Shown in pieces: positions 6,874-15,168 of a DNA stretch of 17,060 nucleotides. This stretch comes from CAYSYY01 sp964576115 [NCBI: uncultured Gemmatimonadota bacterium] (lineage in GTDB: Bacteria > Blakebacterota > Blakebacteria > Blakebacterales). Numbering within the stretch: the stretch's first letter is position 1; every line of letters begins with the position of its first letter. The DNA is taken from the NCBI GenBank assembly GCA_964576115.1, contig CAZNUA010000034.1, positions 9,904 through 26,963 of the forward strand. Reading direction: 5' to 3'. The position numbers and the translations under genes are program-made. The notes below the pieces were generated by a model, which made no database searches, was not told the DNA's origin, and worked only from the letters and a program-made list of their open reading frames with translations.

Positions 6874-8091
6874 TTAAGAACCGGGGCTAATCCTCACGAG
6901 CTGATAGTACCGGATGATCGGGGTTCCGTCCCCGGCCTGGCCGGTGAAATAGACACCCTCGCGTCCGAAGAAGGAGGGGTTATCGGGCAGGTGCTGGCGG
7001 AAGAGCCAGACGCCCTCGGCATCGAAGACATTGAACCAGAATCCCGTCGGTTCTCCGACGGCATACCCGGCGGTGTAATCCTGCACCCAGAGTCGGCCCG
7101 CACCGTCCCACTGCAGGTCCCGTATGGCCGGTAACACGGGGGGAAGCCGAAGGCGGTTCAGACCTTCTTCAGACCACCCCTCGTCCACGTGCTGGTCGCG
7201 CCAGCGAGACCGCAGCTCGGCCGTGACGGCCACGGGCGAGTGGGGCAGATACAAAGCGCTGCGTTCTCCCGAATCGGGATCCAGAAACTGAATGGTGTAG
7301 TCGTCACGCTCGACCCAGGCCACCGGCAGATAGGGGGCGGAGGCGAAATCCACCGGTGCATCCCGCGCCAGAGGAGGTGCCAGATAATGATTGTCGACGA
7401 TGAACCAGGTTTGCTCATAGATACTGTCGAGGTGGGTCGTGATCGGTTGCAACTCGGAATCAAGACTCTGGATCAGGAATTCCCACCCGAATACGGTCTC
7501 ATCTGCGGTGGTACTGAGGCCGCGCCCGTCAAGAGCTACCAGGCAGAAGTGCCCCCGGCTCCGGGGCAGGAGACGCAGAGTGAGAGACCCGCTCAGATCG
7601 GGAGGAAATCGCTGCTGCTCCAGGTAGGAACCGGACCGCGAAAAACGGGACAGGCGCCGGTTGGCGCTGTCGACAACAATCAGTTCATCGGCGGTAAAGA
7701 AGACATTCCCCACTCCCCGTAATTCCCCCGGACCTTCACCGGATCGTCCGAACGAGTCGATGTACCGGCCGTCGGGTGCAAAGCGCTGGACCAGTCCGGT
7801 CTCGTTCCGGCCTCCGAAGGCCAGCAGGCCCCCGTCAGGCAGTTCGGCCACCGGACTGGCGTACCGCCAGAGATAGGTCGCCTCCGACTGATCGGTGCCG
7901 AAGATCGCCCCGGGCTCGAGGCGGTAGGGATCGAGTTCGGGTGGATCGGCTGAGCGGTACACCCGGGTCACAATGCCGTTACGCTCCTCAATCGTCCAGG
8001 CGGTATCGGCCGACCTGTTGGTACAGGCGGTCAAAACGGGTGGTATCAGGAGGATAAGAATCACCAGGGGCGGTATGGTTCGATATGTCAT
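6874..8091 (-). CDS. Six-bladed beta-propeller lipoprotein
   Basis: A 405-residue secreted protein. Its signal peptide has a hydrophobic stretch at 8-20 and the lipobox LTAC (Cys23), followed by Thr. After a variable segment come propeller blades: PVAELPDGGLLAFGGR (80-95), RFAPDGRYIDSFGR (103-116), the hallmark SGEGPGEL (117-124) and ELIVVDSANRRLSRFSRSG (136-154). A late blade has RDLQWDGAGRLWVQDY. The 6-bladed propeller family with the GxGPGE motif is widespread but functionally poorly defined; ligand binding or a scaffold role at the cell surface is a guess. AGAGG lies nine bases before the ATG. The gene converges on its relative at 5782-6821 with only 52 bp between them. It is intact, unlike that partner. 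Confidence 0.88.
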   Translation of the reverse strand: MTYRTIPPLVILILLIPPVLTACTNRSADTAWTIEERNGIVTRVYRSADPPELDPYRLEPGAIFGTDQSEATYLWRYASPVAELPDGGLLAFGGRNETGLVQRFAPDGRYIDSFGRSGEGPGELRGVGNVFFTADELIVVDSANRRLSRFSRSGSYLEQQRFPPDLSGSLTLRLLPRSRGHFCLVALDGRGLSTTADETVFGWEFLIQSLDSELQPITTHLDSIYEQTWFIVDNHYLAPPLARDAPVDFASAPYLPVAWVERDDYTIQFLDPDSGERSALYLPHSPVAVTAELRSRWRDQHVDEGWSEEGLNRLRLPPVLPAIRDLQWDGAGRLWVQDYTAGYAVGEPTGFWFNVFDAEGVWLFRQHLPDNPSFFGREGVYFTGQAGDGTPIIRYYQLVRISPGS

Positions 8092-8312
8092 GGTGAGTAT
8101 CCTCTATCCATATCGGAGATAGAATTCAAAGAGCAGAATACTCTCTTTCCGGTCGCGAGGGAAACGACACCCCTGTCATATCCCGCCTGATTCCCCGTTC
8201 CTGAATCGTGTTCTGCATTGTATGCTGATGCCTTTCGCCGGCGGCCGCCGTGATCCTCATCGTTGATCCGTCACCGGTACGGTCAGTGAACCGGAATGGA
8301 GATCAGACCGGG
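8092..8312. promoter_or_regulatory. Divergent intergenic region before the 8313-16875 operon
   Basis: This 221-bp stretch separates the minus-strand lipoprotein from the plus-strand operon and must hold both promoters by position. The visible structure is an inverted repeat, AAAGAG (8128-8133) and CTCTTT (8143-8148), around a 9-nt AT-rich centre; it could be an operator. I could not find a convincing -35/-10 pair for either strand. The in-frame GTG at 8250 lies in this region but is not preferred as the start of the next gene. Confidence 0.3.
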
Positions 8313-9359
8313 ATGCATGCCAGCGTCGTCATACCGACCGTCGATCGACCCCGGACTCTGCGCGACTGTCTCGCCGGGGTTCTGGCTCAGCTCGAAGCGG
8401 GTGATGAAGTCATCGTGGTGGCCCAGGGTACCGGGCAACAGCGGTTCACCACGGCCGAAGCGGTGAAATCGAGCGCGGCCGAGCGCGTCCTTGCCGGAAA
8501 AAGTGTAGAACCGGAGGGAACCCCCCTCATCCGGGTCGTGGATCAGCCCGACCCGAATCTGCCCGCGGCCCGGAACCGCGGCCTGCGGGAGGCGTCGGCA
8601 CCGGTGGTGGTCTTTCTCGACGACGATGCCGTACCGCTCCCGGGCTGGATCGCCGAACTGCTCCGCCCCTTCGACGAGCAGGGCGCCGACCTGGTCGCCG
8701 GGCGGCTGATCGAAGAGCCCGATCTGACCACCAATTCGCGTCGGCGTCCAGGAGCCTGGCTGACTGTGACCGGCCACACCCGACGCAACTACAACTGTCC
8801 GGTGGCCGGACCGTCGGGCCTGGCGCCGGGGGGAAACATGGCCGTGCGCCGCGAAGCGGCTCTGGCCGCTGGCGGTTTCGATGAGGAGTTGGGGACGGGC
8901 ACGGCGGTCTACGAGGATACCGAGTTCGCCGAAAGGCTTCGGACCGGCGGGGCGACCGTCTGGTATGCCGGCACGGCGGCGGTGGAGCACCGGGCGGTGC
9001 GCCGTGGCGGTTGTTGGGAAGTGGCCGAAGGAGAGCGCGAAATCGACCGGGCCCGGAACATGAGTCTGATCTTTTCGCGTCACCGGCCGCTCGGCTGGCC
9101 TATCATGGCCCTGGCCTATATTGGGGCGGCGAAGTGGAAATGGCTCCGGGGCCGGTTGAGATGGCGGGATCTGACTGCGATCGCCCGGGCCCTGATGACC
9201 GGCCGGCGGGCCGGACGCCGTCAGCCGGTGCCGCTCACGGCCGAAGCAGGGGATCCCGGGGAGAGCTCCGGAAACGCGGGACCGACGGGTGGCGATCGTA
9301 CTGCGGGCGGCGAAGGTGCCGGGAGCAGTGAAGAAAGGCGGAGGCATGGGCAGGAGTAA
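8313..9359 (+). CDS. GT2-family glycosyltransferase with low-complexity C-terminal tail
   Basis: I chose the ATG at 8313 because the GT2 fold starts at once (ASVVIPTVDRP) and TGGAGA lies about ten bases upstream. A GTG at 8250 would add 21 residues with no family signal. The 348-residue product has the complete motif set: NLPAARNRGL (82-91), FLDDDAVPLPGW (101-112), APGGNMAVRREAALAAGGFDEELG (171-194, read in two blocks) and the catalytic YEDTEFAERL (200-209). A partly hydrophobic stretch (about 259-272) may associate with the membrane. The last 45 residues or so are Gly/Glu/Ala/Ser-rich and look unstructured. It leads the main plus-strand operon. It shares the RRPGAWLTVTGH segment with the degenerate GT2 at 1970-3067. 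Confidence 0.92.
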   Translation: MHASVVIPTVDRPRTLRDCLAGVLAQLEAGDEVIVVAQGTGQQRFTTAEAVKSSAAERVLAGKSVEPEGTPLIRVVDQPDPNLPAARNRGLREASAPVVVFLDDDAVPLPGWIAELLRPFDEQGADLVAGRLIEEPDLTTNSRRRPGAWLTVTGHTRRNYNCPVAGPSGLAPGGNMAVRREAALAAGGFDEELGTGTAVYEDTEFAERLRTGGATVWYAGTAAVEHRAVRRGGCWEVAEGEREIDRARNMSLIFSRHRPLGWPIMALAYIGAAKWKWLRGRLRWRDLTAIARALMTGRRAGRRQPVPLTAEAGDPGESSGNAGPTGGDRTAGGEGAGSSEERRRHGQE

Positions 9360-9363
9360 GGAC

Positions 9364-11838
9364 GTGACCCTCGATCCCGTCGACCTCCGCTCTGCGGCGG
9401 TGGACCCGGCCGGCTCGCGCGGGACGGGACGCCGCTGGCTCGAAGGCCTGGCCGCGGCCGGCGTCATTTACCTGATCGTCATCGTCTTCTTCCGCGCCCT
9501 CGTCTTCGGGGGCCAGGTTTTCGACGGCTCGAGTGATTCGCTGGCGGCGTTGATCTTTGAACGCTGGGGCCGGGGGGCCATCGAGCGCGGCTTCTTCCCA
9601 CTCTGGAATCCCTATCTCTTTTCGGGCATGCCCAGCTTCGGCAGTCTGCAGTTCGCCCCCGGGGTCTATCCGGTGCACTGGTTCAAGGGCGCCTACGCCC
9701 TGCTCCTGTTCGGCGGGGCCTCGCAGAACATCCTCATCCACCATATCCTCGGCGGTCTCTTCGCCTTCCTGCTCCTGCGCGACTTCAAACTCGAAACGCC
9801 GCTGGCACTCTTCGGCGCGATCGTCTTTTTCTTCAGCCCCCAGGAGATCGTGCTTGGCCCGGTGGCGCACGGCGGCAAGCTCTTCACCATCGCCTGGCTG
9901 CCGCTGGTTCTGCTGCTGACCCGGCGCCTGCTGCGCCGCCCCGATCTGCTCTCGACCGCCCTGCTGGCCGGCGGCCTGGCCCTGCAGCTGCTGGCCCTGC
10001 ACATGCAGATCGCCTATTACGGCCTGCTGATGATCGCCCTCTGGTTCGTGGTCGATGCCGTCGAGCACCGCTCCGAGCGCGGGCGGGCCGAGCACCTGCG
10101 GCGCCTCGGCGCGCTGGCAGGGGCCGGTCTGCTCGCCCTGGCCCTGGCCGCCTACCTCTACTGGCCGGTGTACGAGTACAGCCAGTTCAGCATCCGGGGG
10201 GGCAGCGCCGTGGGGGGCGGGGTGTCGTATGACTACGCCACCAACTGGTCCTTCCACCCCCTCGAGATACTCACTCTGTTCATTCCTTCCTGGTTCGGTT
10301 TCGGAGGCGGTTCCTACTGGGGCTACATGCCCTTCACAGATCATCCCTATTACTTCGGTCTGGTGCCGCTGCTGCTGGCCTCCTCGGCGGTCATCCTGCG
10401 GCGCCGGGACAAGGGCGTCATCGCCCTCACGGTGCTGGCCGGGTTCAGCCTGCTGATGGCCTTCGGCAAGTGGCTGCCGGTCCTCTATGCCCCCCTCTTC
10501 AAGCTGCTGCCCTTCTTCGGCAAATTCAGGATTCCGGCCATGATCATGATCCTCTTCCTGCTGGCCATGGCCGGTCTGGCCGCCCTGGGGCTGGAGGGCC
10601 TGCTCCGCCTCGAGGCCGAGCAGCGGGAAAAGTGGACGAAGATCCTGCGGCTGACCGCGATCGGTGCCGGACTGCTCTTTCTGATCATGCTCGTGGCCGG
10701 CGAAGGATTCCGCTCCGGGTATGTGGCTGCGGCGACCCGCCGGCTGGCCGATACGCGCTTTGACGGCAACATGGCTGCCGCCCGGCCTTTTGCAGGTGAA
10801 GCCTTCCGTCTCTTCCGGACAGATTGTCTGCGGGTTCTGGCCGTCACCGGGCTTGCTGCCGGAACCCTGTTGCTGACCCTGAAGCACACACTGGCACGGA
10901 CCGCCGGGGTGGCGATCGTGGCCCTGCTCGTGACGGTCGACCTCTGGGTCGTCAACGACCGGCTCGTCGAGACCCGGCCGCGGGCTGAGCATGCCGCCGA
11001 GATCGAGACCAACACCCACGCCGCCTTCCTGCAGGAACAGGACGGTCCCTTCCGGATCGTCAACCTCGACCTGCCGGTGCCCGCCAATTACTGGATGTCG
11101 CAGGGGATCGAAGATGCCGAGGGCTACAGTCCGGCCAAGCTGAGGATCTACCAGCAGGTTCTGGAGCGCTTTCAGCAACAGCGGCTGGTGTCGCTGCCCC
11201 TCTGGTCGATGCTGAACGTCCGGTATCTGGTCGTTTCCACGTCCACTTCCGCCCAGCTCCCCGAGGGATTCACTGACGTTTTTGCCTCCGGCGGATTCGG
11301 TATGTACGAATACGACGGCGCTCTCGGCCCGGCCTGGCTGGTCGGCGAGGTGATCCGGGCCCGCGACAGTGAGCAGATTCTCGAAGCAGTAGTGCGCGGC
11401 TTCGACGCCTCGCAGGTGGCCCTGACAGCCGAAGAGATCGCCCCCATCGAACGGACCGCCGCACAGGCGGGGCGGGTCGAACTGCTCGAGCGCTCCGAAC
11501 ACCTGCTGCGCTACCAGGTCGAAGCCCCCGGGCCGGTTCTGCTGGTCATGAGCGAGGTCTACTACCCGGCCGGCTGGCGGGCCGAGGTGGCCGGCGAGCC
11601 CGCCCCGATCCACCGTGTCGATCATCTGCTGCGGGCGGTGCGGGTCGATCCGTCGGCACACGGCGGGACCTGCGAGGTCTCCCTCACCTTCGCGCCGCGC
11701 AGCGTATACGGCGGTCGGACTCTCTCCCTGGCGGCACTTCTGGTCGGGCTCGGGCTGGCCGTCGGCGGGGCGGTCGCGAGGCGCCGCCGGAGACCCTCCG
11801 CCGACGCGACGGCCGGGGAGGATACTGGGGCGCCGTGA
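9364..11838 (+). CDS. YfhO-family multi-pass membrane protein
   Basis: The start is probably GTG 9364, because AGGAG (9352-9356) precedes it by seven bases and overlaps the previous gene's end. ATG 9346 is in frame and also possible. The product has 824 residues and about 14-15 hydrophobic segments. The N-terminal family signature FFPLWNPYLFSGMPSF starts near residue 77. A large non-membrane domain follows the last clustered helices, and the C-terminal signature YYPAGWRAEVAGEPAPI is near residue 733, then a final helix and a basic, Ala/Gly-rich tail. YfhO proteins resemble GT-C polyprenyl-sugar-dependent glycosyltransferases; the Bacillus and Listeria members are linked to teichoic acid glycosylation. 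Here a role in adding sugars to a glycan on the outer face of the membrane is reasonable. It overlaps the flippase gene by four bases. Confidence 0.93.
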   Translation: MTLDPVDLRSAAVDPAGSRGTGRRWLEGLAAAGVIYLIVIVFFRALVFGGQVFDGSSDSLAALIFERWGRGAIERGFFPLWNPYLFSGMPSFGSLQFAPGVYPVHWFKGAYALLLFGGASQNILIHHILGGLFAFLLLRDFKLETPLALFGAIVFFFSPQEIVLGPVAHGGKLFTIAWLPLVLLLTRRLLRRPDLLSTALLAGGLALQLLALHMQIAYYGLLMIALWFVVDAVEHRSERGRAEHLRRLGALAGAGLLALALAAYLYWPVYEYSQFSIRGGSAVGGGVSYDYATNWSFHPLEILTLFIPSWFGFGGGSYWGYMPFTDHPYYFGLVPLLLASSAVILRRRDKGVIALTVLAGFSLLMAFGKWLPVLYAPLFKLLPFFGKFRIPAMIMILFLLAMAGLAALGLEGLLRLEAEQREKWTKILRLTAIGAGLLFLIMLVAGEGFRSGYVAAATRRLADTRFDGNMAAARPFAGEAFRLFRTDCLRVLAVTGLAAGTLLLTLKHTLARTAGVAIVALLVTVDLWVVNDRLVETRPRAEHAAEIETNTHAAFLQEQDGPFRIVNLDLPVPANYWMSQGIEDAEGYSPAKLRIYQQVLERFQQQRLVSLPLWSMLNVRYLVVSTSTSAQLPEGFTDVFASGGFGMYEYDGALGPAWLVGEVIRARDSEQILEAVVRGFDASQVALTAEEIAPIERTAAQAGRVELLERSEHLLRYQVEAPGPVLLVMSEVYYPAGWRAEVAGEPAPIHRVDHLLRAVRVDPSAHGGTCEVSLTFAPRSVYGGRTLSLAALLVGLGLAVGGAVARRRRRPSADATAGEDTGAP

Positions 11839-13508
11839 TCGGTTCGACCCTGAAGACACTGGGCCGACAGACGGCGGTCTATTCCTTCGGCGACCTGCTG
11901 GTCAAATCGCTCTCCTTCCTGCTCATCCCGATCCTCACCCGGGTCTGGGCGGCCGACGGTCCCGAAATGGGGACCTACGGTCTGCTCCACCTGGCCGAAT
12001 CGATCGCCTATATTGTCTTCAACCTCGGTCTGGCCACGGCCGTCATCAAGGTCATGGCCGATTACCGGCATACCCGCGCCCGTGCCTCGGTTCTCTTCAC
12101 CACTCTGGGTATACTCGGCACCCTTTCCCTGCTTCTGTTCGGGCTGGGCTGGATCGCCGCACCCCACGTGGCCGCTCCTCTCTTCGGTCCGGTGGTCGAT
12201 CCGGTCGATGGGACCCGCTTCCTGCGGCTCACCCTGATGGCGACCTATTTTTCCACCTTCCGCTTCGTGACTCTGAGCGTGTTGCGGGTCGAAGAACGAC
12301 CGTGGCTCTACACCCTGCTGAATATCATCAACTTCATGACCTATGTCGGAGTAGCAATCTGGCTGGTGGTCTTCGAAGAGCAGGGCGTGCTGGGGATCGT
12401 CTATGCCAACCTGACCGCCAGCATCATCATGCTGGCGGTGGCGGTCGGTTTGCTTCAGGCCCGGGCCCAGCGTCCCTTCAGTGCTGAAAAGGCCCGCGCT
12501 CTGCTCGGTTTCGGCCTGCCCCTGTTACCCAACGGTCTGGCTCTCTGGGCCCTGGCGCTGCTTGACCGCTGGCTTCTGCGTCTTCTCTCGTCCACTCCCG
12601 AACTCGGGATAGCCCTGACCGGGCAGTACGATGTCGCCTACCGTTTCGGCATGATCGTTTCTTTCCTGCTCGTCGTGCCGTTGCGCACGGCCTGGGTGCC
12701 GACCCTGTTCCGGATCCGCGATCATCACGAAGCTCCCGTCCTCTACGGCCGCCTGATAACCTACGTACTCGCCGTGGGTGGCGGAATCGCCCTGGCTCTG
12801 GGGGTGCTCTCGCGCGAGATCCTCGAAATCGTCGCCGAACCGGAGTGGCTGGCGGCGGCCGCCCCTCTGCCGCTCATTGCTTTCGCCTACCTGGCCTATG
12901 GTGTGAGTCAGATCGCCGACGCGGGGATTCTGGCCCGCGGCCGGACCACCATCTACCCGTTGATCACCTTCACCTCGGTTCTGGTTAACGTGTCGCTCTG
13001 CGTTCTGCTCATCCCTCGGCACGGCATGATGGGGGCGGCCTGGGCGACGCTGGCCGCCTATGCCTGGCACGCTCTGCTCATCGCCCGGGCCTCCTGCGCC
13101 ATCACCCCTTTCCGGGTGGAATGGAAGCGTATCGGGATCGTCGTCGTGGCCGGGGCGGTTGTCTGGTTCGCGGCCTCCCGGTTGCCCGAGTTCGCGCTCA
13201 TACCCCGAATCGTGTTCCGTACCGGGATTCTGCTGCTCTACCCGCTCGTACTCTGGGTTCTGGGTTTTCTCTCGGCCGAAGAACGGGCGGCCCTGGGACG
13301 CCTGCGGTCCGGCGAGCAAACGGTTGAGGACCCCGCCGGGGAAGAGAGGTCAGCCGGGAAAGAAGATCCCGCCGGGGGAGAAGAGCCCGTCGGGGAAGAA
13401 GGGTCCGCCGGGGAAGAAGAGCCCGTCGGGGAAGAAGGGTCCGCCGGGGAAGAAGAGCCCGCCGGGGAAGAAGAGCCTGCCGGGGAAGAGAGGAAGGATC
13501 CGTCATGA
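11835..13508 (+). CDS. Wzx-like polysaccharide/lipid-linked oligosaccharide flippase with repeat tail
   Basis: A 557-residue member of the MVF/MATE-type polysaccharide export superfamily. It begins with the typical TAVYSFGDLLVKSLSFLL segment and has about 12-14 hydrophobic helices up to residue 480, with charged loops such as RVWAADGPEMGTYG. Proteins of this kind flip undecaprenyl-linked oligosaccharides to the outer face of the inner membrane. After the last helix (near LVLWVLGFLSAEERAALGRL) the protein ends in an acidic tail of nine hexapeptide repeats, which the family does not need. The GTG start overlaps the YfhO stop (GTGA) and its own stop overlaps the next ATG, so it is translationally coupled on both sides. 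There is no strong ribosome binding site in front of the GTG. Confidence 0.93.
   Translation: MIGSTLKTLGRQTAVYSFGDLLVKSLSFLLIPILTRVWAADGPEMGTYGLLHLAESIAYIVFNLGLATAVIKVMADYRHTRARASVLFTTLGILGTLSLLLFGLGWIAAPHVAAPLFGPVVDPVDGTRFLRLTLMATYFSTFRFVTLSVLRVEERPWLYTLLNIINFMTYVGVAIWLVVFEEQGVLGIVYANLTASIIMLAVAVGLLQARAQRPFSAEKARALLGFGLPLLPNGLALWALALLDRWLLRLLSSTPELGIALTGQYDVAYRFGMIVSFLLVVPLRTAWVPTLFRIRDHHEAPVLYGRLITYVLAVGGGIALALGVLSREILEIVAEPEWLAAAAPLPLIAFAYLAYGVSQIADAGILARGRTTIYPLITFTSVLVNVSLCVLLIPRHGMMGAAWATLAAYAWHALLIARASCAITPFRVEWKRIGIVVVAGAVVWFAASRLPEFALIPRIVFRTGILLLYPLVLWVLGFLSAEERAALGRLRSGEQTVEDPAGEERSAGKEDPAGGEEPVGEEGSAGEEEPVGEEGSAGEEEPAGEEEPAGEERKDPS
13329..13490 (+). repeat. Nine 18-bp tandem repeats encoding an EPAGEE-type tail
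   Basis: Nine contiguous 18-bp units in frame with the flippase encode variants of EPAGEE (DPAGEE, RSAGKE, DPAGGE, EPVGEE, GSAGEE and others). Units 4-5 (13383-13418) and 6-7 (13419-13454) are an identical 36-bp tandem duplication. This shows expansion by replication slippage or unequal exchange more recent than the divergence of the outer units. The purine-rich end of the array runs into AGGAAGG (13491-13497), which serves as the ribosome binding site of the next gene. Confidence 0.92.
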
Positions 13509-14410
13509 TGAAACTGGCCGTCACCGGTGCCGCCGGTCTGCTGGGGCAGAAACTCGTGGAACAGGCTCTCAAAGCCGGCCACGAGGTCATACCCTTCGAT
13601 CTCGATCCCACGGTACCGGTGCCTTTCGGGACCATCATACCCCTCGATATCACCGACGCCGGGGCGGTAGGGGCGGTGATGGATGAATGTCGTCCCGACT
13701 GGGTCGTCAACGCCGCGGCCTATACGGCCGTTGACGCCAGTGAAGAAGCTGAAGCGCGGGTTCTGGCGGTCAACGTTGAGGGAGTCCGCAACCTGCTCCA
13801 GTCGGCCGGGGAAATCAGCGCCCGGGTGATCACACTTTCGACCGATTATGTCTTCGACGGCCGTGAGGGACCCTATCGGGAAAACGCAGCCATGAACCCC
13901 CTCGGGGTCTACGGCCGCTCGAAGGCCGACATGGAGCAAGCGGTACACGAAGCAGGCGGCGGACACCTGATTGCGCGCACGATGGTCCTCTACGGTGCGG
14001 CTCCGGGAGTGCGCAGGAACTTCGGACTCTGGGTACTGCAGAACCTGCGGGCCGGCGAGCCGATCCGAGCCGTAACCGACCAGATGGGCAATCCGACCCT
14101 GGCTTCGGATCTGGCCCGCCTGCTCATCGCCATCGCCGCTCAGGATGGTAGCGGGATCTGTCACGTCGCCGGTGCCGACCGGGTGAGCCGATACGATTTT
14201 GCCCTGGCCCTGGCCGATGAGTTCGGACTCGATCGGGGTCTGATCGAGCCGGCCCTGACCAGCGACCTGGGACAGGCGGCCGAACGGCCGCTTGAATCGG
14301 GGTTCGTTCTCGATACACTCGAGACTGAGTTCGGGCTGCGCTCTCTCGGTCTGCGAGCCGGTCTGGAACTCTTTCACGCCGAGGTTGACGCCTACGGAGA
14401 CGGTATGTGA
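13505..14410 (+). CDS. rfbD: dTDP-4-dehydrorhamnose reductase family SDR (RmlD-like)
   Basis: A 301-residue RmlD-type SDR of normal length. It has the nucleotide-binding GAAGLLG (8-14), NAAAYTAVDASEEA (69-82), the STDYVFDG block (112-119) and the YGRSK active-site pair Tyr136/Lys140. Later come TMVLYG and the QMGNPTLASDLA substrate-loop motif typical of RmlD. The enzyme reduces a dTDP-4-keto-L-rhamnose-type sugar to the final 6-deoxyhexose, using NAD(P)H. The ATG at 13505 follows AGGAAGG by seven bases and overlaps the flippase stop (ATGA); a second in-frame ATG at 13508 is possible. With the RmlC-type gene at 5005 it suggests a rhamnose-like sugar, but RmlA and RmlB are missing here. The exact substrate is uncertain, as RmlD relatives make several deoxysugars. 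Confidence 0.9.
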   Translation: MMKLAVTGAAGLLGQKLVEQALKAGHEVIPFDLDPTVPVPFGTIIPLDITDAGAVGAVMDECRPDWVVNAAAYTAVDASEEAEARVLAVNVEGVRNLLQSAGEISARVITLSTDYVFDGREGPYRENAAMNPLGVYGRSKADMEQAVHEAGGGHLIARTMVLYGAAPGVRRNFGLWVLQNLRAGEPIRAVTDQMGNPTLASDLARLLIAIAAQDGSGICHVAGADRVSRYDFALALADEFGLDRGLIEPALTSDLGQAAERPLESGFVLDTLETEFGLRSLGLRAGLELFHAEVDAYGDGM

Positions 14411-15138
14411 ACAGCGAGGCGCGGGAACGCGGTCTCGTCATCATCCCGACCTACAACGAGGCCGAAAACATCGAGCGGGTAATCCACGGGGTATTCGACC
14501 AGGCCCTGCCGGTCGATATCCTGGTTGTGGACGACGGCTCGCCCGACGGGACCGCCTCACTGGTGAACGCGATGATGGCCGAAGAGAACCGGCTGCACCT
14601 GCTCGAGCGGACCGGGAAAATGGGCCTGGGCAGTGCCTATCTCGCCGGTATGACCTGGGCTCTGGAACGCAACTATGCCTACATTTTCGAGATGGACGCC
14701 GATCTCTCCCACGATCCTCATCATCTCAGCGACCTCTACTGGGCCCTGCGCGAGCACTGCGTGGTGCTCGGATCGCGGTACGTCAAAGGCGTCAATGTGA
14801 TCAACTGGCCGATGAGCCGGCTCCTGCTTTCCTGGTTCGCCAACCTCTACGCCCGTATCGTCACCGGTCTGCCCGTCCACGACGCGACCAGCGGTTTCAA
14901 GGGTTTCCGGCGCGAGGCCCTGGAGGCAATCGATTTCGAACGGGTCCGCAGCGACGGCTATTCCTTCCAGATCGAAATGGTCTTTCGGGCCTGGAAACAG
15001 GGTTGTGATGTGCACGAAGTCCCGATCACCTTTATCGAGCGTCGCTCCGGGATCAGCAAGATGTCGCGGGGAGTGATCTGGGAAGCTGTCTGGATGGTCT
15101 GGTACCTGCGCTGGCTCTCCCTGATCGGTCGTCTGTAA
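14407..15138 (+). CDS. Polyprenol monophosphomannose synthase-like GT2 (DPM1 type)
   Basis: A 243-residue enzyme with nearly all DPM-synthase signatures: IIPTYNEAENI (12-22), VVDDGSPDGTA (40-50), GKMGLGSAYLAG (70-81), the metal-binding MDADLSHDP (96-104), GSRYVKG (122-128), HDATSGFKGFRR (158-169), GYSFQIEM (184-191) and FIERRSGISKMS (209-220). It transfers a sugar, classically mannose from GDP-mannose, to a polyprenyl phosphate on the inner face of the membrane. It lacks the C-terminal GtrA-like membrane domain of longer versions; only the terminal WMVWYLRWLSLIGRL is hydrophobic. The GTG start overlaps the RmlD-like stop and follows GGAG (14396-14399) by seven bases. The charged polyprenol could feed the GT-C-like YfhO protein of the same operon. 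Confidence 0.95.
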   Translation: MNSEARERGLVIIPTYNEAENIERVIHGVFDQALPVDILVVDDGSPDGTASLVNAMMAEENRLHLLERTGKMGLGSAYLAGMTWALERNYAYIFEMDADLSHDPHHLSDLYWALREHCVVLGSRYVKGVNVINWPMSRLLLSWFANLYARIVTGLPVHDATSGFKGFRREALEAIDFERVRSDGYSFQIEMVFRAWKQGCDVHEVPITFIERRSGISKMSRGVIWEAVWMVWYLRWLSLIGRL

Positions 15139-15168
15139 CCACCCTAACGAGTTCCCCGGTTGGCCACC

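Noticed and set aside
9235-11859. An 874-codon open frame on the minus strand, antisense to the YfhO gene
   Set aside because: Its product is Gln/Gly/Glu/Pro-rich with no domain or membrane pattern, while the plus strand encodes a clear multi-pass YfhO protein. Long antisense frames are expected in GC-rich DNA with strong third-position bias.
13329-13490. CRISPR-like array
   Set aside because: Units are contiguous 18-mers without spacers and stay in frame with the flippase, so this is a coding tandem repeat.
13238-14377. A 379-codon minus-strand frame across the repeat tail and RmlD-like gene
   Set aside because: The repetitive SSPAG stretch is just the antisense of the EPAGEE repeats, and the rest is antisense to a well-supported reductase.
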